Shown: in pieces, positions 33,122 through 44,100 of the stretch | Layout: every line of letters starts with the position of its first letter | Numbering within the stretch: the first letter of the stretch is position 1 | NCBI RefSeq assembly: GCF_900087055.1 | Contig: NZ_LT575468.1 | Location: 2,545,773 to 2,609,772 of the forward strand | Origin: Plesiomonas shigelloides | GTDB taxonomy: Bacteria > Pseudomonadota > Gammaproteobacteria > Enterobacterales > CAMTGL01 | Length of the DNA stretch: 64,000 bases | Direction of reading: 5' to 3' | Made by a program: the position numbers and the translations under genes | The notes under the pieces: generated by a model | What the model saw: only the letters and a program-made list of their open reading frames with translations | The model's database searches: none | Told to the model about the DNA's origin: nothing

Positions 33122-33852
33122 TATGCACGGGCGTTTTGCATGATTTGCTTCATGTCGGCCACGGCATTTTTCAGGCCATCAATTACCGCGCGACCAATAA
33201 TGGCATGCCCGATATTCAGCTCATGCATTTCTGGCAGCGCCGCAATGGCCGCTACGTTGTGATAGGTCAGGCCATGTCCGGCGTTCACCATCAGGCCACG
33301 ACCGGCGGCATATTCAGCGGCGGCAGCAATCTTGGCCAGCTCCATCGCTTGCGCGTCTTCAGTTTCGGCATCAGCGTACGCACCGGTATGCAGCTCGATA
33401 AACGGCGCACCCACTGCCACGGCGGCATCAATTTGCTGCATGTCAGGGTCGATGAACAGAGAAACTTTAATATCCGCAGCGTGCAAACGTGCCACGGCAG
33501 CGGTCATTTTTTCCAATTGACCGGCCACATCCAGACCGCCTTCGGTAGTCACTTCTTCGCGCTTTTCCGGCACCAAGCAGCAGTAATGCGGACGAATCTC
33601 ACAGGCGATGTCCAGCATCTCCTCGGTCACGGCCATCTCCAGATTCATACGGGTCTGCAGCGTCTGGCGCAAAATCCGCACATCACGATCGGTAATGTGA
33701 CGACGATCTTCGCGCAGGTGTACCGTGATCCCATCGGCACCGGCTTGCTCGGCAATAAACGCCGCATTCACCGGATCTGGATAAATCGTTCCGCGGGCAT
33801 TACGAATAGTGGCGATATGATCGATGTTCACGCCCAGCAACAGCTTAGACAT
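33121..33852 (-). CDS. pdxJ: Pyridoxine 5'-phosphate synthase
   Basis: PdxJ condenses deoxyxylulose 5-phosphate with aminoacetone phosphate to pyridoxine 5'-phosphate. The TIM-barrel enzyme of 243 residues has [16 protein letters not shown] at the N-terminus, [17 protein letters not shown], the glutamate in IELHTGAYA and the C-terminal [11 protein letters not shown] and [12 protein letters not shown]. It overlaps the end of recO by 8 bases. Confidence 0.99.
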   Translation of the reverse strand: MSKLLLGVNIDHIATIRNARGTIYPDPVNAAFIAEQAGADGITVHLREDRRHITDRDVRILRQTLQTRMNLEMAVTEEMLDIACEIRPHYCCLVPEKREEVTTEGGLDVAGQLEKMTAAVARLHAADIKVSLFIDPDMQQIDAAVAVGAPFIELHTGAYADAETEDAQAMELAKIAAAAEYAAGRGLMVNAGHGLTYHNVAAIAALPEMHELNIGHAIIGRAVIDGLKNAVADMKQIMQNARA

Positions 33853-34561
33853 TTTTCGTCTCCTTGGAAAAATGACGGAAAAGTTCCCGACTTTTTAATG
33901 GTTTGCCGCCAAGATACGGTTTTAGCGCCATCCGTGTAAAGCGTTTCGCCGCTTTGAGCTGCTCGGCGCTGTCAAACTGACGTGCCGCCAACGCTTGCAA
34001 CTGATCACCGGTAAATGACAAGGGATCGACAATCATGGAGGCGATAAAACCTTTTTCGCTGCGATAGCGATAAGTCATGTTCGGCTCGACCGCGAGCCCG
34101 CTACCGGCACAATGCAGAAAATCCACCCCATAGCCGAGTGCTGGCAGTAACGCCAGTTCAAAACGGCGCAATGCCGGTTCTGGATTTTTGGGGTATTGGG
34201 CCAGCTCGCGCAGGCAGGTGAGATAATCGGTGAAGACCCCGCTATACGGAGTTTGTGGCTCCAGCACGCGGGTAACCAGCTCATTGACATACAACGCGCT
34301 GTACAGTGCGATGCCACTGAAAGGCAGCGCTAAGGCAGCCGGTTCGGCGCTGCGTAAGGTTTTCACCTCACCACGACCGCTCCAGCGTAATAACAATGGC
34401 GTAAAGGGCTGCAAGCAGCCCTTTAACTGAGAACGACGACTTCTGGCACCTTTGGCCAGCATCCGCACCCGTCCCTCTTCTTCAGTGAAGATATCCAGCA
34501 GTAAACTGGTTTCACTGTAAGGGCGTCCGTGCAACACAAAACCGCGCTGCCAGCCTTCCAT
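33845..34561 (-). CDS. recO: DNA repair protein RecO
   Basis: RecO works with RecR and RecF to load RecA on gapped DNA and anneals SSB-coated strands. The 238-residue product has an N-terminal OB fold ([42 protein letters not shown]) and a helical C-terminal half, without the zinc cysteines seen in Gram-positive RecO, which is usual for this group. It starts 21 bases after era ends. Confidence 0.96.
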   Translation of the reverse strand: MEGWQRGFVLHGRPYSETSLLLDIFTEEEGRVRMLAKGARSRRSQLKGCLQPFTPLLLRWSGRGEVKTLRSAEPAALALPFSGIALYSALYVNELVTRVLEPQTPYSGVFTDYLTCLRELAQYPKNPEPALRRFELALLPALGYGVDFLHCAGSGLAVEPNMTYRYRSEKGFIASMIVDPLSFTGDQLQALAARQFDSAEQLKAAKRFTRMALKPYLGGKPLKSRELFRHFSKETKNV

Positions 34562-34582
34562 CGCAAGCCTCGTCAGTGAGGC

Positions 34583-35491
34583 TTAGAGATCGTCGGTGTA
34601 GCCCAGACTGCGCAAGGCGCGCTCGTCATCGGCCCAACCGGATTTCACTTTCACCCACAGTTCAAGGTGAACTTTGGTGTCGAACATCTCTTCCATGTCG
34701 CGACGCGCTTCGGTACCGATGACTTTGATTTTGCTGCCTTTGGCACCAATCACCATCTTCTTCTGGCCATCACGCTCCACCAAGATAGCGGCATTGATGT
34801 CATAGCCGCCCATCTCGTTTACCACAAAGCGCTCAATCTCAACCGTTACCGAATACGGCAGCTCTTCACCCATAAAACGCATCAGCTTTTCACGGATGAT
34901 CTCAGAGGCCATAAAGCGCTGCGAACGGTCGGTTACGTAATCTTCTGGGAAGTGGTGAGTACCTTCCGGCAGATGGTCATGCACAATACGCGCAATTTCA
35001 TCAACCCCAGTGCCATTTTCCGCAGAAATTGGCACCACTTGCAGGAAGTTCATCTTCTCGGACAACATTTGGATATGCGGCAGCAAAATCTCTTTTTGCT
35101 TGATGCAATCCACTTTGTTGATCGCCAAGATCACCGGGCAACGCGCTTGTTTTAGCTTGCCCAGCACCATTTCGTCATCGTCGTTCCAGTTGGTGCCTTC
35201 GACCACGAAAATGACCAGCTCCACATCACCAATCGAGCTGCTGGCCGCCTTGTTCATCAGGCGGTTAATCGCACGCTTTTCTTCGATGTGCAGACCCGGG
35301 GTATCCACATAAATGGCCTGATAAGCGCCTTGCGTATCGATACCGACAATCCGGTGCCGCGTGGTTTGCGCTTTACGCGACGTGATGGAGATCTTCTGTC
35401 CCAGTAACTGGTTCAGCAGTGTCGATTTACCCACATTTGGGCGACCGACAATCGCCACAAATCCGCAATGCGTTTTTTCAGTTTCGGTCAT
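34583..35491 (-). CDS. era: GTPase Era
   Basis: Era is an essential GTPase that binds the 3' end of 16S rRNA and helps assemble the 30S subunit. Of 302 residues, G1 is [13 protein letters not shown]3 DTPGLH, G4 NKVD and G5 SAENG. The C-terminal KH domain holds [21 protein letters not shown], which contacts the anti-Shine-Dalgarno region. The ATG overlaps the rnc stop as ATGA, the same translational coupling as in E. coli. Confidence 0.99.
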   Translation of the reverse strand: MTETEKTHCGFVAIVGRPNVGKSTLLNQLLGQKISITSRKAQTTRHRIVGIDTQGAYQAIYVDTPGLHIEEKRAINRLMNKAASSSIGDVELVIFVVEGTNWNDDDEMVLGKLKQARCPVILAINKVDCIKQKEILLPHIQMLSEKMNFLQVVPISAENGTGVDEIARIVHDHLPEGTHHFPEDYVTDRSQRFMASEIIREKLMRFMGEELPYSVTVEIERFVVNEMGGYDINAAILVERDGQKKMVIGAKGSKIKVIGTEARRDMEEMFDTKVHLELWVKVKSGWADDERALRSLGYTDDL

Positions 35492-36165
35492 ACCTGCTCC
35501 AACTGCTTCAGTGCCAGATCGGCCGCGGCCTGCTCGGCTTTACGTCGGCTTGATCCCACGCCCACCACTGGTTGCGCCATTCCTTCGACTGAACAATGGA
35601 TGGTAAATTCCTGATCGTGCGCTTCACCACGCACCTGTATTACCTGATAGACCGGCAACGGTAAACGACGCCCTTGCAGATACTCCTGCAAACGGGTCTT
35701 TGGATCTTTTTGGCGATCGCCCGGACGAATTTCTTCCAAGCGCGCCTGATACCAGCGCAAAATAAGCTCACGTACCGCTTCTAGACCGGTATCCAGATAC
35801 ACGGCGCCAATAATGGCCTCCACGGTATCGGACAGAATTGATTCACGGCGGAAACCGCCGCTTTTCAGTTCACCTGGGCCCAGACGCAAGTATTCGCCCA
35901 GCTCAAACTCACGCGCCAGCTCAGCCAGCGTATTGCCACGCACCAATGAGGCACGCATACGGCTCATATCACCTTCGTCCACTTTCGGGAACTGGTGATA
36001 CAGCGCGTCAGCAATCACAAAGCTCAAAATGGAATCGCCCAGAAACTCCAGGCGCTCGTTATGTTTACCGCTGGCACTACGATGAGTCAGTGCCAGTTGC
36101 AGGAAATCAATATTTGTAAAGGTATAGCCCAGCTTACGCTGCAGCGTATTTAATGATGCATTCAT
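35488..36165 (-). CDS. rnc: Ribonuclease III
   Basis: RNase III cuts double-stranded RNA in rRNA precursors and sRNA-mRNA duplexes. Starting at the ATG at 36165 (a TTG one codon earlier is less likely) gives 225 residues. The catalytic signature is [18 protein letters not shown], the second acidic site [13 protein letters not shown], and the double-stranded RNA-binding domain spans about 153-225 ([28 protein letters not shown]). In E. coli RNase III trims its own operon leader; the rnc-era pair here is the same. Confidence 0.98.
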   Translation of the reverse strand: MNASLNTLQRKLGYTFTNIDFLQLALTHRSASGKHNERLEFLGDSILSFVIADALYHQFPKVDEGDMSRMRASLVRGNTLAELAREFELGEYLRLGPGELKSGGFRRESILSDTVEAIIGAVYLDTGLEAVRELILRWYQARLEEIRPGDRQKDPKTRLQEYLQGRRLPLPVYQVIQVRGEAHDQEFTIHCSVEGMAQPVVGVGSSRRKAEQAAADLALKQLEQV

Positions 36166-36180
36166 CAACTACATAACCGA

Positions 36181-37077
36181 TTAATGAATCGCCCCAATCC
36201 GGTTCAGGCGCACACCGGTCGGCCACTGGCCCGGTTCTTTATCAAAACTCATCCAGATAGCGACCGCTTTACCTACCAGATTAGCGCTCGGGACAAAGCC
36301 CCAGAAACGACTGTCCTGACTGTTGTCACGGTTATCCCCCATGACAAAGTATGACCCCTGTGGCACGACCCACTCACCCACCGGCTCACCCGGTTGTGTG
36401 TAGTAATAGGCGGTAGCCTCTGGAGCATACGGATTGATCAGGATATTGTGCGCCACCGGCCCCAACTGCTCAGTTGCTTGAATCAACTGCTCATTACGTT
36501 GGAAGAACTGACTCGGATGCACATTGCTGTACTCGAGTTTGGTCAGCGGCTGACACTCTTTTCCTGATGGACAGGCTGGCTTGATATACAACTGTTTATC
36601 TTTATAAACCACTGTATCGCCCGGTAATCCGACTACGCGTTTGATGTAATCTAAGCTCGGATCTTCTGGGTATTTAAATACCGCAATGTCACCGCGCTTA
36701 GGTTCACCCGTTTTAATCAGCGTTTTCTGGAAAATCGGGTCTTTAATACCGTAGGCGAACTTCTCCACTAGGATGAAGTCGCCTACCAGTAAGGTTGGCA
36801 TCATAGAGCCGGACGGAATTTGGAACGGCTCATAGATGAAAGAGCGCACCACCAACACCACCGCAATCACCGGAAAGACGGAAACGCACGTTTCGACCCA
36901 GCCCGGTTGTGGAGCCACACTGTTGAGTGTGGCCTCATCAATATTGCCGCCGGCCTTCGCGCGAACGTCCTCGACTTTGGCTTTACGCTTGGGTGCCCAA
37001 ACAAATTTGTCCAGACACCACACGATCCCGGTAAATACAGTCACCAGCACCAGAATCAGCGCGAAGGTGTTAGCCAT
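36181..37077 (-). CDS. lepB: Signal peptidase I
   Basis: LepB removes signal peptides from exported proteins. I choose the ATG at 37077 (MANTFALILVLV), with AAGGAG 5 bases upstream, giving 298 residues; a GTG two codons earlier is in frame. Two membrane segments precede the periplasmic domain. The catalytic serine is S91 in FQIPSGSMMPTL and the lysine K146 in YIKRVVGLPGD; boxes D and E are GDNRDNSQDSR. Two cysteines in PACPSGKECQP could form a loop disulfide. It sits between lepA and rnc. Confidence 0.97.
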   Translation of the reverse strand: MANTFALILVLVTVFTGIVWCLDKFVWAPKRKAKVEDVRAKAGGNIDEATLNSVAPQPGWVETCVSVFPVIAVVLVVRSFIYEPFQIPSGSMMPTLLVGDFILVEKFAYGIKDPIFQKTLIKTGEPKRGDIAVFKYPEDPSLDYIKRVVGLPGDTVVYKDKQLYIKPACPSGKECQPLTKLEYSNVHPSQFFQRNEQLIQATEQLGPVAHNILINPYAPEATAYYYTQPGEPVGEWVVPQGSYFVMGDNRDNSQDSRFWGFVPSANLVGKAVAIWMSFDKEPGQWPTGVRLNRIGAIH

Positions 37078-37090
37078 GCCCACTCCTTAA

Positions 37091-38884
37091 TTAATCTTTA
37101 CCAACATGCAGAATCGCCAAGAAGGCTTCTTGCGGCAGCTCGACGTTACCGATCTGCTTCATGCGCTTTTTACCTTCTTTCTGCTTCTGCAACAGTTTCT
37201 TCTTACGGCTCACGTCACCACCGTAACATTTGGCCAGTACGTTTTTACGCAACTGCTTCACGGTAGAACGGGCAATAATTTGGTTACCGATCGCCGCCTG
37301 AATCGCAATATCAAACTGCTGACGCGGGATCAGTTCTTTCATCTTCTCAACCACTTCACGGCCACGGCTCTGTGCGTTGGCGCGGTGGGTAATGATAGCC
37401 AAGGCATCGACGCGATCGCCGTTCACCATGATATCAACACGCACCATGTCAGCCGCTTGGAAACGCTTGAAGCCGTAATCCAATGACGCATAGCCGCGCG
37501 AGGTTGATTTCAGACGGTCGAAGAAGTCGAGCACCACTTCACCCATCGGAATTTCGTAGATCAGCGCCACTTGGTTGCCGTGATATACCATGTTGGTCTG
37601 CACACCACGTTTTTCAATACACAACGTGATCACGTTACCCAGATATGGCTGTGGCAACAGCATATGACACTCAGCGATTGGCTCGCGGATCTCGGCAATG
37701 TTGTTCAGCGGTGGCAATTTAGCCGGGCTGTCTACATAGACAATTTCGCCGCTGGTCATCGCCACTTCGTACACTACGGTTGGCGCGGTGGTGATCAAGT
37801 CCAGATCGTATTCACGCTCCAGGCGCTCTTGGATGATCTCCATGTGCAGCAGACCCAAGAAACCACAGCGGAAGCCAAAGCCCAGCGCCGTTGAGTTTTC
37901 TGGTTCGTAGAACAAGGACGCATCGTTCAGGCTAAGTTTACCCAGCGCATCACGGAAAGCTTCATAGTCATCCGAGCTAATCGGGAACAGACCGGCATAC
38001 ACCTGCGGTTTTACTTTCTTAAAGCCTGGCAGAGCTTTTTCCGCCGGGTTACGTGCCAGCGTTAGGGTATCACCTACTGGCGCGCCCAGAATGTCTTTAA
38101 TACCGCACACAACCCAACCTACTTCGCCACAGTTCAGCTCAGTACGGTCGATTTGCTTCGGTGTGAAGATCCCCAGACGGTCAACGCCCCATGTCTGGCC
38201 GGTGCTCATCACCTTGATCTTGTCGTTTTTGCGCAGGCAACCGTTCTTGATACGTACCAGAGACACCACACCCAGATAGTTATCGAACCAAGAGTCGATA
38301 ATCAGGGCTTGCAGTGGCGCTTCTGGATCGCCTTCTGGCGCCGGAATGCTTTGTACCAGACGCTCTAACACATCCGGCACGCCAACCCCGGTTTTCGCCG
38401 AGCAGCGCACCGCATCGGTGGCATCGATGCCCACGATGTCTTCGATTTCTTCCGCTACCCGCTCCGGCTCAGCCGCTGGAAGGTCAATCTTGTTCAGAAC
38501 CGGTACCACTTCCAAATTCATATCCAAAGCGGTATAGCAGTTCGCCAGAGTCTGGGCTTCTACGCCTTGACCGGCATCCACCACCAGCAGCGCGCCTTCA
38601 CAGGCGGCCAGTGAACGGGATACTTCATAGGAGAAGTCAACGTGGCCCGGCGTGTCGATGAAGTTCAGCTGATATACCTGACCATCACGGGCGGTATAAT
38701 CCAGCGTCACACTCTGCGCTTTAATGGTAATACCGCGCTCACGCTCCAAATCCATGGAGTCCAGAACTTGGGCTGCCATTTCACGATCAGACAAGCCGCC
38801 GCAGATTTGAATGATACGGTCAGACAGCGTCGACTTACCGTGGTCAATGTGGGCTATGATGGAAAAGTTACGAATATGCTTCAT
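37091..38884 (-). CDS. lepA: Elongation factor 4 (LepA)
   Basis: LepA is a ribosome-binding translational GTPase with a role in initiation or 30S assembly. The product has 597 residues (E. coli 599). G1 is [15 protein letters not shown], the switch I region [14 protein letters not shown]3 DTPGHVDF, G4 NKIDLP. Domains II, III and V are followed by the LepA-specific C-terminal domain rich in lysine ([27 protein letters not shown]). It is the first gene of the lepA-lepB-rnc-era-recO-pdxJ-acpS run. Confidence 0.99.
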   Translation of the reverse strand: MKHIRNFSIIAHIDHGKSTLSDRIIQICGGLSDREMAAQVLDSMDLERERGITIKAQSVTLDYTARDGQVYQLNFIDTPGHVDFSYEVSRSLAACEGALLVVDAGQGVEAQTLANCYTALDMNLEVVPVLNKIDLPAAEPERVAEEIEDIVGIDATDAVRCSAKTGVGVPDVLERLVQSIPAPEGDPEAPLQALIIDSWFDNYLGVVSLVRIKNGCLRKNDKIKVMSTGQTWGVDRLGIFTPKQIDRTELNCGEVGWVVCGIKDILGAPVGDTLTLARNPAEKALPGFKKVKPQVYAGLFPISSDDYEAFRDALGKLSLNDASLFYEPENSTALGFGFRCGFLGLLHMEIIQERLEREYDLDLITTAPTVVYEVAMTSGEIVYVDSPAKLPPLNNIAEIREPIAECHMLLPQPYLGNVITLCIEKRGVQTNMVYHGNQVALIYEIPMGEVVLDFFDRLKSTSRGYASLDYGFKRFQAADMVRVDIMVNGDRVDALAIITHRANAQSRGREVVEKMKELIPRQQFDIAIQAAIGNQIIARSTVKQLRKNVLAKCYGGDVSRKKKLLQKQKEGKKRMKQIGNVELPQEAFLAILHVGKD

Positions 38885-38967
38885 CAGTATTTGCGCGACC
38901 TTTGCTAGGAATCAGAGCAGAATCAGGATTAATAATTTAAGTGGATGGATTCTACCTGAATCACCGG

Positions 38968-39471
38968 TCAGTCGCTATCCTTGCGCACATTCACTTGCAG
39001 ATTCACTGCGTCGGCAGAATTACAGCTCAGCGGCACCCCTAAATTTCGCAGGATCACCGGTTGATATGTGGCCTGACGGCTCAGATGACGGGCTAAATAA
39101 CGTGACACGCCAATCCCGACAGCCGTTCCGGCCATCGCGACAGCAATAATAGGCAGCTCATTGGCAGTAAAGAGTGACGCCAGCACCGCACTGAGAATCA
39201 AACCGAGCAGTGGCACACAATACATCACGAAGGCAGAAGAGAGCAGGCTGCGCTCGGAAATCCCGATTTCAACCTGCTGCCCGACCTGCAGCGGCTCGCG
39301 GCAGGTCAGTTGCAAAGTATGTTGATGCGGATTATCGCCCGTGAGTTTCTCCAGTGCGCTCATGCCGCACTGGCTGGCGCTAGCGCAGCCACTACATCCA
39401 GACTTTTGCTGGCAACTGACAGTCGCCACCCCGTTTTCATACGCCACTACCGTGGCTAATTCGCGGATCAT
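38968..39471 (-). CDS. rseC: SoxR-reducing system / sigma-E regulatory membrane protein RseC
   Basis: RseC is an inner-membrane protein of the rpoE operon, linked to SoxR reduction and mild positive effects on sigma-E. The 167-residue product has a cysteine cluster near the N-terminus (SCQQKSGCSGCASASQCG, about 19-36) and two membrane spans (about 78-100 and 107-125). It is last in rpoE-rseA-rseB-rseC, after a 101-base gap from rseB. Confidence 0.93.
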   Translation of the reverse strand: MIRELATVVAYENGVATVSCQQKSGCSGCASASQCGMSALEKLTGDNPHQHTLQLTCREPLQVGQQVEIGISERSLLSSAFVMYCVPLLGLILSAVLASLFTANELPIIAVAMAGTAVGIGVSRYLARHLSRQATYQPVILRNLGVPLSCNSADAVNLQVNVRKDSD

Positions 39472-39572
39472 AACGGATGGCTCATCAGGTGATTACACAT
39501 AAACCCGTTGCTCGGTACTTTCAGCACAACCACTCTCGGCACAGTTATATCAATTATGACGCAAAGCGCCCA

Positions 39573-40679
39573 TTATTGCGCAGCTGGCGCAGAGCTACCG
39601 GCAAACTTCACGCCGTGGGCAATACGCTTCGCGGTTGCCGGCGGCAATTCACCAACAACGGTCACCTCGTACTGGCCTTGCTGCTCAGTCTGTACCGTAC
39701 GGCGGCCTTGACGCACCAGCTGTTCGCGAATATTGCGCCCTTCGGCAGGCGAAACATACACGGTAAAGCTAAACAGCCCATCGGAGTACAATTTAGACTC
39801 CACCGGAACATCGACATTTGGCAGACGATGACGGCTACGCGAGATCTCCGCAAAGCCCCCTGGCAACCATGACGGCGACCAGCTCATATCCAGCTTGGTT
39901 TGCGGTTCGAAGGTGATCACTGGCGGTAATGCCACTTCATTGAGTTTGGCCATGGCTTTCGACAACTCAGGCGCAATCAGGTAGGAAATCACCCGATACT
40001 GCTCCAGCGTTTCGCCATCGCGATCCAACAAATCAGCCCGCAGCAGTAATTTACTCTCTTCGTCTAACCACACCACATAGCTGTAGCGAAAATCATCGCG
40101 CGGCACTATGCGCACCACTTGTGCAGGGCGATCGACCACCCGCGCCCGCCCGACCGGCACAAAATCATAGTACTGGCTGAGCAGTTGGAAATCGGCATGC
40201 AGTACCGATGGCATAGAATCGACGATATGCGAGCTGCGGATCGTAAACGGCTCCACGCCCGGCTCGAAATAGCTGATTTCACCACCGCGTTGCAACACTT
40301 CACGTCGCGGGCCATCGAGCTGCAGCATCTGGCTCAAATCCAGATTGTTCACGCGCGCATGGCGGTAACGCATAGCGTCGATACTGCTTTTGTTCACGCG
40401 AATAAACGACATCTCATAGCTGAGATCCTGCGCCGCTTGCGTCATGCGCTCCAGCATTTGCTGCGCCGAAGGCGACGCCGCCGTGGTGCTCGCACTGGCA
40501 GAAGAGGTAGCGGGAGTCGTTGCCGTATCAGCCACTGGTGCTGGCGCAGATGAGGATTCGGCAGGAGACGGAAGTGGTTTAGACACCACAGAGGACGGAT
40601 CGGCCGTCCCCTGTGAGGAGAATGCGGAGGTGCTGTAACAACCCAGCACCGCAAGCAAAAAAACAACCCATTGCTTCAT
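39573..40679 (-). CDS. rseB: Sigma-E regulatory protein RseB with extended N-terminal linker
   Basis: RseB binds the periplasmic part of RseA, protecting it from DegS, and senses lipopolysaccharide and mislocalised lipoproteins. The MucB/RseB core is intact from about residue 75 (QQMLERMTQAAQDLSYEMSFIRV..ISYFEPGVEPFTI) to the C-terminal GELPPATAKRIAHGVKF. The protein is 368 residues against 318 in E. coli: about 50 extra Ser/Ala/Thr/Pro-rich residues lie between the signal sequence and the core. The signal sequence ends near LLAVLGC, which partly resembles a lipobox. It shares one base with the rseA stop (TAATG). Confidence 0.95.
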   Translation of the reverse strand: MKQWVVFLLAVLGCYSTSAFSSQGTADPSSVVSKPLPSPAESSSAPAPVADTATTPATSSASASTTAASPSAQQMLERMTQAAQDLSYEMSFIRVNKSSIDAMRYRHARVNNLDLSQMLQLDGPRREVLQRGGEISYFEPGVEPFTIRSSHIVDSMPSVLHADFQLLSQYYDFVPVGRARVVDRPAQVVRIVPRDDFRYSYVVWLDEESKLLLRADLLDRDGETLEQYRVISYLIAPELSKAMAKLNEVALPPVITFEPQTKLDMSWSPSWLPGGFAEISRSRHRLPNVDVPVESKLYSDGLFSFTVYVSPAEGRNIREQLVRQGRRTVQTEQQGQYEVTVVGELPPATAKRIAHGVKFAGSSAPAAQ

Positions 40680-41287
40680 TATCGCTGCGCATTCCCGACT
40701 TGCTGTGCCATGTCGCCCTGACGCTGCTCGATATTTTCGGCATTCAGACGACGTTGTAACTCATAATCTTGCAGCATGGCGCTGATGCGCTTGCGCTGCT
40801 CTTGCAGTTGCTGATCGCTTGGCATACCGGAGGTCGGTACGCTGTAGCTCACCGGCGATGCTTGTCCACCAATCGGTAAGGTATTAAAGACTGGCATGTC
40901 TTGCGCCGCACCGTCTGGCTGATTGTAATACTGTACGCCCACGATCACGCCCAGCGATACGCACGCCGCCAGCCCTAACTGGCTGACATTGCTCAGTACC
41001 GGACGGATCTTGTTCCAGAAGGACAGCTTGTGCCAAGTTTCCGGCGTCGGCTGCTGCTCTGGTACCGCATTAGGCACCAACAGGGTTGGCTCATTTTCCA
41101 ACTCAGCGGCAACCCGGGCGGTAATATCAAAATGCAGTACCTCTGGTACGTCACCGCGCAGAGTATCACGGATTAAATGATAGTCGCGCCACGACTGCTG
41201 CAGTTCACGGTCAGCGTACAGTTCACTTAACAGTGCGCTATCTACCGTTTCGCCGTCCATCATGGCGGAAAGTTGCTCTTTCTGCAT
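40679..41287 (-). CDS. rseA: Anti-sigma-E factor RseA
   Basis: RseA holds sigma-E at the membrane until DegS and RseP cleave it under envelope stress. Of 202 residues, the N-terminal cytoplasmic sigma-binding domain (MQKEQLSAMMDGE..RDYHLIRDTLRGDVPE) spans about 1-90, one membrane span lies near 97-117 (LGLAACVSLGVIVGVQYY), and the periplasmic half ends with a glutamine-rich RseB-binding segment. It is translationally coupled to rseB and lies 148 bases after rpoE. Confidence 0.96.
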   Translation of the reverse strand: MQKEQLSAMMDGETVDSALLSELYADRELQQSWRDYHLIRDTLRGDVPEVLHFDITARVAAELENEPTLLVPNAVPEQQPTPETWHKLSFWNKIRPVLSNVSQLGLAACVSLGVIVGVQYYNQPDGAAQDMPVFNTLPIGGQASPVSYSVPTSGMPSDQQLQEQRKRISAMLQDYELQRRLNAENIEQRQGDMAQQVGNAQR

Positions 41288-41435
41288 GCCTATTACCTAT
41301 TATTGCTTATCCTACCCGAGGTTACATTCCAGTACTGTCTGCGCCATTCAAACCACTCACACACTTCACATAACAGGAGCACACAGAGAAAAACCGGATA
41401 CGCACCAACCTCTTTTCATTTTGATATTGCTGCTA

Positions 41436-42011
41436 TTAGCGCTGAATTAACGGCTGGATCTTACTGTCGATAAATTCACGCGCACGGAAGATCCGCGAAC
41501 GAACCGTTCCCACCGGGCAATCCATGATACTGGCAATCTCTTCATAGCTTAGGCCATCTAGCTCACGTAAGGTAATTGCCATTTTCAGGTCTTCCGGTAA
41601 GGCTTCAATAGCACCAAATACCACCCTCTTCAGTTCATCTGACAACATCAGATTCTCTGGGTTCGATATTTCTTTTAACGCACTGCCAGTTTCGTAACTT
41701 TCTGCGTCTTCAGCATCGACATCGCTGCTTGGTGGACGCCGCCCCTGAGCGACCAAGTAGTTTTTGGCCGTATTGACCGCCACACGGTACAACCACGTAT
41801 AAAAAGCACTCTCGCCACGGAACGACCCCAAAGCACGGTATGCTTTGATGAAGGATTCCTGCACAACATCAGGCACATCGCCCTGTGGGACATAACGGGA
41901 AACCAATCCAGCCACCTTATGCTGATAGCGGGCAACCAGAAGATTAAAAGCGCGTTTATCCCCCTGCTGAACACGTTCGACCAACACTTGGTCTGTCAAC
42001 TGCTCGCTCAT
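41436..42011 (-). CDS. rpoE: Extracytoplasmic stress sigma factor RpoE (sigma-E)
   Basis: Sigma-E directs the envelope-stress regulon. The start is MSEQLTDQVLVERV (42011), 191 residues, as in E. coli; the frame is open for 23 more codons upstream, but that part overlaps the leader. Region 2 holds RYQHKVAGLVSRYV..DVVQESFIKAYRALGSFRGESAFYTWLYRVAVNTAKNYL, region 4 ELDGLSYEEIASIMDCPVGTVRSRIFRARE. A sigma-E-like promoter lies upstream at 42106-42133, suggesting autoregulation, and the divergent gene is nadB. Confidence 0.98.
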   Translation of the reverse strand: MSEQLTDQVLVERVQQGDKRAFNLLVARYQHKVAGLVSRYVPQGDVPDVVQESFIKAYRALGSFRGESAFYTWLYRVAVNTAKNYLVAQGRRPPSSDVDAEDAESYETGSALKEISNPENLMLSDELKRVVFGAIEALPEDLKMAITLRELDGLSYEEIASIMDCPVGTVRSRIFRAREFIDSKIQPLIQR

Positions 42012-42105
42012 CCGAGGTGTCTTCTCCAAAACATTCTTTGTACAGCATCTCGTATTACTCCGCCGCCCACGGGGTGACACAGCGTAATATTGAGCCAGCT
42101 GATTT

Positions 42106-42133
42106 ATTTGATTTAATTATCCCGCAGAAGTTC
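42106..42133 (-). promoter_or_regulatory. Putative sigma-E promoter of rpoE
   Basis: On the minus strand, -35 GAACTT (42133-42128) and -10 TCAAAT (42111-42106) are separated by 16 bases. The -35 is a consensus match; the -10 (consensus TCTGA) is weaker. Confidence 0.6.
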
Positions 42134-42255
42134 AACGTTGTACTAAATTCTGTGAGCTGAACTTCGCTGATGCTGTAAAAACGGTAACAAATATGGGGTG
42201 AGCTGATCTACCATACGCTCACTTATTAGTCATCTATCAGTATCTATCATACGTT

Positions 42256-43914
42256 ATGGAACAATCCCTTGAACATCTTTGTGATGTGCTCGTGATCGGA
42301 AGCGGCGCTGCCGGTCTCTCTTTTGCCCTTCGGGTCGCGGCACACAGCAAGGTGATCGTACTGAGCAAAGGACCGCTTGCTGAAGGTGCCACATATTACG
42401 CCCAAGGCGGCATCGCTGCGGTGTTCGATGAAACTGACAGCATTGAATCACACGTTCAGGATACACTGATTGCCGGTGCTGGGCTGTGCGATAAAGCAGC
42501 AGTTGAATTCATTGCACAAAATGCACGAGATTGTGTGCAATGGCTCATTGATTATGGCGTACCGTTTGATGTGGAAGAGCACGACGGCGCGCAAAAATTC
42601 CACTTAACCCGCGAAGGCGGCCACAGCCACCGCCGTATTTTGCACGCCGCCGATGCCACCGGCAAAGCGGTGCAAACGACCTTGGTCGATAAAACCCGTC
42701 TACACCCTAACATCCAGTTGTACGAACGCTACAACGCCGTTGATCTGATCACGACCGCTAAACTGGAATTGACCGATAGCTCGCAGCAACCCAATCGGGT
42801 GCTGGGCGCCTATGTTTGGAACCGTGAGCTGGAGCGGGTCGAAACCATCCGTGCGAAAGCGGTGATCCTGGCCACCGGCGGTGCGTCCAAGGTGTATCAG
42901 TACACCACCAATCCAGATATTTCCTCCGGTGATGGCATCGCTATGGCGTGGCGTGCAGGTTGTCGCGTGGCCAACATGGAGTTTAACCAGTTCCATCCGA
43001 CTTGTTTGTACCATCCACAGGCGCGAAATTTTTTGCTGACCGAGGCGCTGCGCGGGGAAGGCGCCTATCTGCGCCGCCCTGATGGTAGCCGTTTCATGCC
43101 AGACTTTGACTCGCGTGCTGAACTGGCTCCGCGGGATATCGTGGCGCGCGCCATTGACCATGAGATGAAGCGTCTCGGGGCTGATTGCATGTACCTCGAT
43201 ATCAGCCATAAACCGGCAGAATTTGTGCAGGCGCATTTCCCAACCATTTATGAAAAATTGCTCACGCTAGGTTTGGATCTGACCGCCGAGCCTATCCCGA
43301 TTGTACCGGCAGCACACTACACCTGTGGTGGGGTGATGGTCGACCAACACGGACGTACCGATGTCGATGGACTATATGCCATTGGTGAGGTCAGTTATAC
43401 CGGCTTGCACGGTGCCAACCGGATGGCGTCCAACTCGCTGCTGGAATGCGTGGTGTATGCCTGGTCAGCGGCGGAAGATTTGCTGCAATGGCTACCGTAT
43501 GCCGATGTGGTCGATACCCTGCCAGCGTGGGATGAAAGTCAGGTCGAGTGTTCGGATGAAAAAGTGGTGATCCAGCACAACTGGCATGAGCTGCGCCTTT
43601 TTATGTGGGACTACGTCGGGATCGTGCGAACCACCAAACGGTTAGAGCGCGCACTGCGCCGCATCAACATGCTCAAGCAAGAGATTCAAGAGTATTACGC
43701 GCATTTTCGTGTCTCGAATAACCTGCTGGAGCTGCGCAATCTGGTGCAAGTTGCCGAGTTGATTGTGCTGTGCGCCCTGCAGCGTAAAGAAAGCCGCGGT
43801 CTGCACTACACGCTCGATTATCCGCAAGCGCTGGATGAATCGCGGCCAAGTGTGTTGACCCCGTCAGCCGGTCAGCCAACTGAGGCGCTTTCCGACGCAA
43901 ACCCTCTCCAGTAA
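42256..43914 (+). CDS. nadB: L-aspartate oxidase
   Basis: NadB oxidises L-aspartate to iminoaspartate with FAD, starting NAD synthesis. The product has 552 residues (E. coli 540). The FAD-binding loop is [17 protein letters not shown], followed by [21 protein letters not shown]. The catalytic region is [18 protein letters not shown], and [19 protein letters not shown] closes the flavin site. The C-terminal tail after [10 protein letters not shown] is not conserved. It is divergent from rpoE, as in E. coli. Confidence 0.99.
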   Translation: MEQSLEHLCDVLVIGSGAAGLSFALRVAAHSKVIVLSKGPLAEGATYYAQGGIAAVFDETDSIESHVQDTLIAGAGLCDKAAVEFIAQNARDCVQWLIDYGVPFDVEEHDGAQKFHLTREGGHSHRRILHAADATGKAVQTTLVDKTRLHPNIQLYERYNAVDLITTAKLELTDSSQQPNRVLGAYVWNRELERVETIRAKAVILATGGASKVYQYTTNPDISSGDGIAMAWRAGCRVANMEFNQFHPTCLYHPQARNFLLTEALRGEGAYLRRPDGSRFMPDFDSRAELAPRDIVARAIDHEMKRLGADCMYLDISHKPAEFVQAHFPTIYEKLLTLGLDLTAEPIPIVPAAHYTCGGVMVDQHGRTDVDGLYAIGEVSYTGLHGANRMASNSLLECVVYAWSAAEDLLQWLPYADVVDTLPAWDESQVECSDEKVVIQHNWHELRLFMWDYVGIVRTTKRLERALRRINMLKQEIQEYYAHFRVSNNLLELRNLVQVAELIVLCALQRKESRGLHYTLDYPQALDESRPSVLTPSAGQPTEALSDANPLQ

Positions 43915-43931
43915 CCCGCCTCTCACCCTGT

Positions 43932-43957
43932 AGTGGCGCGGTGTCAGTCGCGCCACT
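43932..43957. terminator. Perfect hairpin after nadB without a T-tract
   Basis: AGTGGCGCG and CGCGCCACT form a 9-base perfect stem with an 8-base loop 18 bases past the nadB stop. No U-run follows on either strand, so it may protect a 3' end or assist rather than cause termination. Confidence 0.45.
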
Positions 43958-44100
43958 ATCTGACGATCAATATCGCGCGAATACGCGAATACATGTCGCG
44001 AAATATCCACCCACAGAAAGTAACGCAACAACCAAGATTAAGCAGTTATCTCAGGGGAACATCGGTGAGTGAGTCGAGGATGTGGCAGACAGAGCCGGAT

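Noticed and set aside
42012-42080. 23-residue N-terminal extension of RpoE
   Set aside because: MSEQLTDQVLVERV matches the known E. coli start and the extension is arginine/cysteine-rich leader sequence.
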